This document shows positions 7,558 to 12,083 of a stretch of DNA of 12,083 nucleotides, one piece after another. Numbering within the stretch: the first letter of the stretch is position 1; each line of letters opens with the position of its first letter. The translations under genes and the position numbers were made by a program. Below the pieces are notes generated by a model, which saw only the letters and a program-made list of their open reading frames with translations, was not told where the DNA came from and did not search any database. Source of the DNA: Clostridia bacterium (lineage in GTDB: Bacteria > Bacillota > Clostridia > Peptostreptococcales > Anaerovoracaceae); contig JAKSSQ010000037.1 in NCBI GenBank assembly GCA_024403005.1, forward strand, positions 1-12,083. The letters are read 5' to 3'.

Positions 7558-9965
7558 TGGACGATAATAAGAACTTAGAACTTAATCAGGAAGAAAAAGA
7601 CAAGCAGGAAGACGAAATCCAGCCTGCCAGAATAATAAAGGACGACGGACTTGTTATGCCCCTCATCCCGCTGAGAGGGCTCACAGTTTACCCGAATATG
7701 GTTATCCATTTTGATGTAGGAAGAGAAAAGTCCATCCTTGCGCTGGAAAGAGCTATGATGCTCAACCAGACTATCTTCCTTACCGCACAGAAAGATGTAG
7801 AAACAGACCTGCCCACAAAGAAGGATTTCTTTAAGGTAGGCACAGTTGCCAGAGTTAAGCAGATGCTTAAGCTCCCCGGCGACAATATTCGCGTGCTCGT
7901 AGACGGACAGTACAGAGCTAAGATTACGGAGCTTATTCAGGAAGTTCCCTATTTCCTCGCAAGAGTGGAAAAGATCGACGATCCTGCAATTAAGAACAAG
8001 ACTCCCGAACACAACGCTTTAATGCGTACAGCGCTCAACCAGTTCCACGAATACCTGAGCGCAAGCCCCAAGATGTCTGCAGACATTTTCCCCGGCGTAG
8101 AAGCTATCGAAGAACCGGGCAGACTGGCAGACATTATCGCTTCTAACATGGAGCTCAAGCCCGAAGAATACCAGAAGGTTCTGGAAACTCTCAACGTTTC
8201 CAGGAGACTCCAGGCTGTAATCGAACTTCTCACAAGAGAAAACGAGATTATGAAGCTGGAAGGCAAGATTTCCGACAAGGTAAAGGCTCAGATGAACCAG
8301 TCCCAGAAGGAATATTACCTGCGTGAACAAATCAAGGCCATCCACGAAGAGCTGGGCGAAGAATCCACAGAAGACGAAGCTGCAACCTGGAAGACCCAGA
8401 TGGAAAAGCTGGCTCTGCCTGCAGTCGTTACAAAGAAACTGGAACAGGAAATAAGCAGATTCAAGAAGATGCCTTCCAACGCACCGGATGCAGCAGTCAT
8501 CCGCAACTACGTGGAATGCATACTCGGCCTACCATGGAACAGCAAGACAGAAGGGGAAATTAACCTCTTAACAGCAAAGAAGATTCTGGACGAAGACCAT
8601 TACGGAATGGACAAGGTTAAAGACAGAGTTCTGGAATACCTGGCTGTACAGGCTCTCATTGCAAAGCAGGAAGACGAAGTTACAGACAAGGGCCCCATCC
8701 TCTGCCTCGTAGGGCCTCCGGGAGTCGGCAAGACTTCCATCGCCAAGTCCATCGCAAGATCCGTAGGACGTGAATTTGTTCACATGTCCCTGGGCGGCGT
8801 ACGCGACGAAGCAGAAATCCGCGGCCACAGAAGGACTTATATCGGTGCTATCCCCGGACGCGTTATGAGCGCAATCAAGGAATGCGGCAAGAGCAATCCT
8901 GTTTTCCTCTTCGACGAAGTGGATAAGATTGGTTCAGACTTCCGCGGCGACCCCGCAAGCGCACTCCTGGAAGTTCTCGACCCTGAACAGAACAAGGAAT
9001 TCGTAGACCATTACCTGGAAGTTCCCTTCGATCTTTCCGGCGTAATGTTCGTTACAACAGCTAACACAATCGATACCATTCCCAGGCCGCTTCTGGACAG
9101 AATGGAAGTTATCGATATTTCCGGATATACAGAAGAAGAAAAGTTCAACATCGCAAAGAAGTATCTTATTCCCAAGCAGATTAAGAACTGCGGACTTACT
9201 CCTTCCAATATTTCCATTAATAAGGGCGCAATCCACGAACTCATCAATTCCTACACAAGGGAATCCGGTGTTCGCGGTCTGGAAAAGCAGATTTCCAACC
9301 TCTGCAGAAAGGCTGCCCGCAAGGTCGTAGAAGGCTGCGAAGGAAAGCAGTCCGTAACGGCTAAGAATCTGGAAGGCTACCTGGGCAAGAAGAGATATCA
9401 CTACGATAAGCTCCTCGGAACCAACGAAGTAGGCGTTGCTACAGGCCTCGCATGGACTATCGTTGGCGGAGACACTCTGTTTATCGAAACTGCAGTGCTT
9501 CCCGGCCAGGGCCACATCCAGCTTACAGGCCAGCTTGGCGATGTAATGCAGGAATCCGCAAGAGCTGCCATCAGCGTTATCCGCGGAAAGGCAAAGGAAC
9601 TGGGCATTCCGGAAGAATTTTATAAGGAAAAGGATATCCATATCCACGTACCCGAAGGCGCTACTCCCAAGGACGGTCCCTCTGCAGGCGTTACTATGTA
9701 CACATCCGTAGTATCCGCTTTAACAGGCAGACCCGTTCGCAAGGACGTTGCAATGACAGGCGAAATAACCCTCCGCGGCAAGATTCTGCCCGTAGGAGGC
9801 ATTAAGGAAAAGGTTCTTGCAGCTCATCGCATGGGCATCAAGAAGATTCTCCTGCCCAAGGACAACAAGAAGGATATGGAAGAACTTCCCCAGATCGTTA
9901 AGGACGAAGTTGAATTCGTACTCCTCGATAAGGCGGATGACGCAATCAGAGAGGCTCTTCTATGA
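7557..9965 (+). CDS. lon: Lon, ATP-dependent serine protease
   Basis: Lon is a homo-oligomeric AAA+ protease for misfolded and short-lived regulatory proteins in the cytoplasm. The 802-residue protein is of full LonA type. The N-terminal LON domain begins near residue 34 (MPLIPLRGLTVYPNMV) and runs into a coiled region to about 330. The AAA+ module has Walker A GPPGVGKT (386-393) and Walker B VFLFDEVDK (449-457). The C-terminal peptidase has the Ser-Lys dyad: Ser709 in KDGPSAG and Lys752 in GGIKEK. No transmembrane segment is seen, so it is not LonB. About 33 charged residues precede the LON domain. The upstream SD is weak (AGGG), and the ATG shares a base with the clpX stop, so translation probably depends on coupling to clpX. 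The next gene overlaps its stop by 4 bases (ATGA). Confidence 0.97.
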   Translation: MDDNKNLELNQEEKDKQEDEIQPARIIKDDGLVMPLIPLRGLTVYPNMVIHFDVGREKSILALERAMMLNQTIFLTAQKDVETDLPTKKDFFKVGTVARVKQMLKLPGDNIRVLVDGQYRAKITELIQEVPYFLARVEKIDDPAIKNKTPEHNALMRTALNQFHEYLSASPKMSADIFPGVEAIEEPGRLADIIASNMELKPEEYQKVLETLNVSRRLQAVIELLTRENEIMKLEGKISDKVKAQMNQSQKEYYLREQIKAIHEELGEESTEDEAATWKTQMEKLALPAVVTKKLEQEISRFKKMPSNAPDAAVIRNYVECILGLPWNSKTEGEINLLTAKKILDEDHYGMDKVKDRVLEYLAVQALIAKQEDEVTDKGPILCLVGPPGVGKTSIAKSIARSVGREFVHMSLGGVRDEAEIRGHRRTYIGAIPGRVMSAIKECGKSNPVFLFDEVDKIGSDFRGDPASALLEVLDPEQNKEFVDHYLEVPFDLSGVMFVTTANTIDTIPRPLLDRMEVIDISGYTEEEKFNIAKKYLIPKQIKNCGLTPSNISINKGAIHELINSYTRESGVRGLEKQISNLCRKAARKVVEGCEGKQSVTAKNLEGYLGKKRYHYDKLLGTNEVGVATGLAWTIVGGDTLFIETAVLPGQGHIQLTGQLGDVMQESARAAISVIRGKAKELGIPEEFYKEKDIHIHVPEGATPKDGPSAGVTMYTSVVSALTGRPVRKDVAMTGEITLRGKILPVGGIKEKVLAAHRMGIKKILLPKDNKKDMEELPQIVKDEVEFVLLDKADDAIREALL

Positions 9966-10585
9966 AGATTTTAAAGGCTGAATTTTTAACTTCAGCAGTA
10001 AAGAAAAATCAGTATCCATCGGAAGATGTACCCGAAATAGCTTTTGCAGGCAGATCCAACGTAGGGAAGTCTTCCCTTATAAATCTGCTCATGAACCGCA
10101 GGAAGCTGGCTAAGGTATCCCAGAATCCGGGCAAGACCAGGACTATTAATTTCTTTAACGTCAACGACGTTTTCAGAATTGTAGACCTTCCCGGATACGG
10201 CTACGCCAAGGTTTCCAAGGCAGAAGCCGAAAAGTGGGGCCCTATGATGGAAGCTTATCTTTCTTCCCGTCCCAACCTGTGCAAGGTTCTCCAGCTCGTA
10301 GACGTGCGCCATGCACCGTCGGCTCAGGACAGACAGATGTACGAATACCTCCAGTACTACGGACTGGACGGTATTGTAATTGCCACAAAAGCCGACAAAG
10401 TAGGTAAGAACGAACTTGCCAAAAATATTTCTGTTATACGTAAAGACCTTAAATTGGGTCAAAACGATATAGTTATTCCTGTCTCTGCCCTGAACAAAAC
10501 AGGCACAGAGGAAGTTTTAAGCGTTATGGATATGCTTCTGGCGCAGTACGAACAGAAGCATGCAGATCAGGAGGCTGCAGAATAA
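9962..10585 (+). CDS. engB: ribosome biogenesis GTP-binding protein EngB (YsxC/YihA)
   Basis: EngB is a small TRAFAC-class GTPase needed for late assembly of the 50S subunit in many bacteria. All the GTPase boxes are present in 207 residues: G1 GRSNVGKS (30-37), G2 GKTRTIN (57-63), G3 DLPGYG (75-80), G4 TKAD (142-145) and a G5-like VSALNKTG (174-181). The DLPGYGYAKV stretch is typical of this family. The start overlaps the lon stop as ATGA, with AGAGAGG 7 bases upstream inside lon. A position after lon or clpX is common in Firmicutes. Codon choice shifts inside the gene: Lys is AAG in 11 of 12 cases before residue 143 and AAA in 6 of 8 from there on. Confidence 0.96.
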   Translation: MKILKAEFLTSAVKKNQYPSEDVPEIAFAGRSNVGKSSLINLLMNRRKLAKVSQNPGKTRTINFFNVNDVFRIVDLPGYGYAKVSKAEAEKWGPMMEAYLSSRPNLCKVLQLVDVRHAPSAQDRQMYEYLQYYGLDGIVIATKADKVGKNELAKNISVIRKDLKLGQNDIVIPVSALNKTGTEEVLSVMDMLLAQYEQKHADQEAAE

Positions 10586-11115
10586 TGTCTGAAAAGAAAT
10601 ACGATGTATCTGAAGTGCTTATCAGCAAAGAGCAGATCGCAGAAAAAGTAGCGGAAATGGGCGCTGCTATTTCCAGGGATTACGAAGGGGAAAGCATTTT
10701 CCTCATCGGTATTCTCAAGGGTTCCGTACCCTTTATGGCTGACCTCATGCGCAGTATTACAGTAGACGCAGAAATGGACTTCATGTGCGTTTCTTCCTAC
10801 GGCGGCGAAATGAGAACCAGCGGTGTAGTTAAGATCCTCAAGGACCTGGATTCCGACATTAAGGATAAGAACGTCCTTATCGTAGAGGATATTATCGATA
10901 GCGGACTTACACTTTCCTACCTTAAGGAATACCTTGGTGCACGCGGCGCTAAGAGCGTAAAGATCGCTGCATTCCTGGATAAACCGACAGGCAGAAAGGT
11001 AGATCTTCAGGGCGATTACATCGGATTTGAAGTAGGCGACCAGTTCATCGTAGGTTACGGACTTGATCTGGATCAGAAATACAGAAATCTTCCCTATATT
11101 TCTTGGATAAAATAG
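10585..11115 (+). CDS. hpt: hypoxanthine phosphoribosyltransferase
   Basis: Hpt transfers the phosphoribosyl group of PRPP to hypoxanthine or guanine, giving IMP or GMP in purine salvage in the cytoplasm. The 176-residue length is normal. The PRPP-binding motif VLIVEDIIDSGLTL (97-110) is complete, and KGSVPFMADL (45-54) and the C-terminal VGYGLDLDQKYRNLP segment are typical of bacterial hypoxanthine-guanine enzymes. The start is supported by AGGAGG (10569-10574), 10 bases before the ATG, and the ATG shares a base with the engB stop (TAATG). In many Firmicutes hpt sits between tilS and ftsH; here neither is adjacent. No terminator hairpin is visible after the stop; instead a promoter for the next gene overlaps its end. 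Confidence 0.96.
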   Translation: MSEKKYDVSEVLISKEQIAEKVAEMGAAISRDYEGESIFLIGILKGSVPFMADLMRSITVDAEMDFMCVSSYGGEMRTSGVVKILKDLDSDIKDKNVLIVEDIIDSGLTLSYLKEYLGARGAKSVKIAAFLDKPTGRKVDLQGDYIGFEVGDQFIVGYGLDLDQKYRNLPYISWIK

Positions 11116-11132
11116 AAGATTTAGGGTATAAT
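11103..11132 (+). promoter_or_regulatory. probable promoter of pduL-deoC
   Basis: A perfect TATAAT (11127-11132) lies 18 bases after TTGGAT (11103-11108), which keeps only the TTG of the -35 consensus and is inside the end of hpt. The predicted leader is about 43 bases and AT-rich. It contains the heptamer ACGTAAA twice (11142-11148 and 11165-11171). Confidence 0.5.
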
Positions 11133-11182
11133 ATACTTTAGACGTAAATTTTATAATTACATATACGTAAAGGAGATTAATA

Positions 11183-11764
11183 ATGAGACCTAATTACAAG
11201 GTAAAGCTTGGTATTTCCAACAAGCACATCCATCTTTCTCAGGCAGATCTGGAAGCTCTCTTCGGTGAAGGCGCAGAACTCACATTCAAGAAGGCTCTCG
11301 TTCAGCCCGGTCAGTTCGCTGCAGAAGAACAGGTAGAAATCGTTGGCGCTAAGGGCTCTGCAAAGGTTAGAGTACTTGGACCCGTTCGTAAGGCTACACA
11401 GGTAGAACTTTCCATGACAGATGCAAGAACACTCGGCATCAAGGCTCCCATCAGAGAATCCGGCAAGCTGGAAGGCACACCCGGCCTCAAGGTTATCGGA
11501 CCCAAGGGCGAAGTTGAACTCCAGGAAGGCGTTATCGTAGCTAAGAGACACGTACACCTTTCCGCTGCACAGGCTGAAGAAGCTCAGGCTGTAAACGGCG
11601 AAATCGTTAAGGTTGTTATCGGCGAAGGCGAAAGAAAGCTCGTATTCGACGATGTAGTTTGCAGATGCGGCGACGGCCACGAAGCTGAAATGCACATCGA
11701 TACAGACGAAGCTAACGCAGCATGCGCAGCTAACGATCAGATCGTAGAAATTATCTTCGCATAA
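11183..11764 (+). CDS. pduL: PduL-type phosphate acyltransferase (phosphotransacetylase)
   Basis: PduL interconverts acyl-CoA and acyl phosphate with free CoA, and replaces the unrelated Pta in many anaerobes. The 193 residues contain two related beta-barrel halves with the family motifs SNKHIHLS (12-19), GPVRKATQVELS (66-77), AKRHVHLS (120-127) and MHIDTDEANA (170-179). The paired histidines (15, 17, 123, 125), His171 and possibly Glu75 are the likely ligands of the two metal ions known in the family. The start follows AAGGAG by 7 bases. An in-frame TAA at 11168-11170 rules out a longer N terminus, so no microcompartment encapsulation peptide exists and the enzyme should be cytosolic. Every Lys I checked is AAG, as in tig, which suggests high expression and a central role in making acetyl phosphate for acetate kinase. 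Whether it prefers acetyl- or propionyl-CoA cannot be told. Confidence 0.93.
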   Translation: MRPNYKVKLGISNKHIHLSQADLEALFGEGAELTFKKALVQPGQFAAEEQVEIVGAKGSAKVRVLGPVRKATQVELSMTDARTLGIKAPIRESGKLEGTPGLKVIGPKGEVELQEGVIVAKRHVHLSAAQAEEAQAVNGEIVKVVIGEGERKLVFDDVVCRCGDGHEAEMHIDTDEANAACAANDQIVEIIFA

Positions 11765-11777
11765 CAGGTAAATTAAT

Positions 11778-12083
11778 ATGAAGAGTTTGGAAAAATACAT
11801 TGACCACACCTTGCTTAAGCCGGGTGCAGGTATTGATGATATCCGCAAACTCTGTAAAGAAGCTAAGGAATACGGATTTTACGCAGTATGCGTAAACAGC
11901 CGCTTTGTTCCTGTTGCTAAAGAAGAACTTAACGGAAGCGACGTAAAAATCGCTTCCGTTATTGGTTTTCCTTTAGGTGCTATGTCTACGGAGTCCAAGG
12001 TATTCGAAACAGAGTATGCATGCCGCGAAGGCGCAGATGAAATCGATATGGTTATGGAATACGGCCTTTTAAAGGAAGGCCAT
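11778..12083 (+). CDS. deoC: deoxyribose-phosphate aldolase, 3' end outside window
   Basis: DeoC splits 2-deoxyribose 5-phosphate into acetaldehyde and glyceraldehyde 3-phosphate in deoxynucleoside catabolism. The first 102 codons are present; a full enzyme is usually about 210-260 residues. Family motifs are IDHTLLKP (8-15), VCVNSRFV (37-44), VIGFPLGA (61-68) and GADEIDMV (85-92), where Asp90 matches the catalytic Asp of the EVDVV/EVDMV motif. The Schiff-base lysine lies beyond the window. After DMV the sequence reads MEYGLLKEG, where many relatives have INIGALK, a small local difference. It starts 13 bases after the pduL stop with only a weak SD (AGG), so it is probably co-transcribed and partly coupled. 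Lys codons are mixed AAA/AAG, unlike pduL, suggesting lower expression. Confidence 0.95.
   Translation, partial: MKSLEKYIDHTLLKPGAGIDDIRKLCKEAKEYGFYAVCVNSRFVPVAKEELNGSDVKIASVIGFPLGAMSTESKVFETEYACREGADEIDMVMEYGLLKEGH

Noticed and set aside
8934..9647. 237-codon leftward open frame over lon
   Set aside because: It is fully inside lon on the other strand, its translation resembles no family, and lon motifs are continuous across it.
10457..10463. GGTCAAA as a CtsR operator
   Set aside because: It is a single half-site inside engB with no second heptamer at the required spacing. No CtsR pair or CIRCE element was seen before tig or clpP.
11183..11240. PduL as a microcompartment lumen enzyme
   Set aside because: The protein starts directly at the first barrel motif, and an in-frame stop 15 bases upstream leaves no room for an encapsulation peptide.
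11177..11848. 223-codon leftward open frame over pduL and the start of deoC
   Set aside because: It is antisense to two genes with intact motifs and comes from their codon bias.

Overview
The window suggests an anaerobic, Gram-positive-type bacterium of the Firmicutes, probably Clostridia. The reasons are the gene order tig-clpP-clpX-lon-engB, a surface protease anchored by three SLH modules, strong AGGAGG-type ribosome binding sites, and a PduL-type phosphotransacetylase. No genus can be named from the sequence alone. All genes but one read rightward. I see no tRNA, rRNA, CRISPR array, insertion sequence or phage gene.

Region 1 (1-3342) is the 3' part of a large gene for a secreted subtilisin-family protease. 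From the N-terminal side it shows a catalytic domain carrying an unusual insertion of about 190 residues, an IPT/TIG-like module, a probable beta-propeller, a proline-rich stalk and three SLH modules. Its signal peptide and propeptide would lie before base 1. Region 2 (3343-4069) has two back-to-back terminators and a leftward gene for a CYTH-domain protein, probably a tripolyphosphatase or related enzyme. Region 3 (4070-4246) is a short divergent promoter region.

Region 4 (4247-11115) is a protein quality-control block: trigger factor (tig), then after a 99-base gap with a strong hairpin, clpP, clpX, lon, engB (ysxC) and hpt. From clpP to hpt each gene starts within 2 bases of, or overlaps, the stop of the one before, so these five are very likely one transcript with translational coupling. 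Together they fold nascent chains (Tig), degrade misfolded or tagged proteins (ClpXP, Lon), help assemble the large ribosomal subunit (EngB) and salvage purines (Hpt). The hpt gene is not the usual partner here.

Region 5 (11116-12083) has its own promoter and encodes a PduL phosphate acyltransferase followed by the first 102 codons of deoC (deoxyribose-phosphate aldolase). DeoC releases acetaldehyde and glyceraldehyde 3-phosphate. PduL makes acetyl phosphate from acetyl-CoA, so the pair may feed deoxynucleoside carbon into acetate and ATP. This PduL has no N-terminal encapsulation peptide, so it looks cytosolic rather than part of a microcompartment.

No wholly new system is evident. The items most worth a second look are the insertion inside the protease catalytic domain, the pduL-deoC pairing, the placement of hpt, the hairpin between tig and clpP, and the extreme codon bias of tig and pduL compared with the protease gene.
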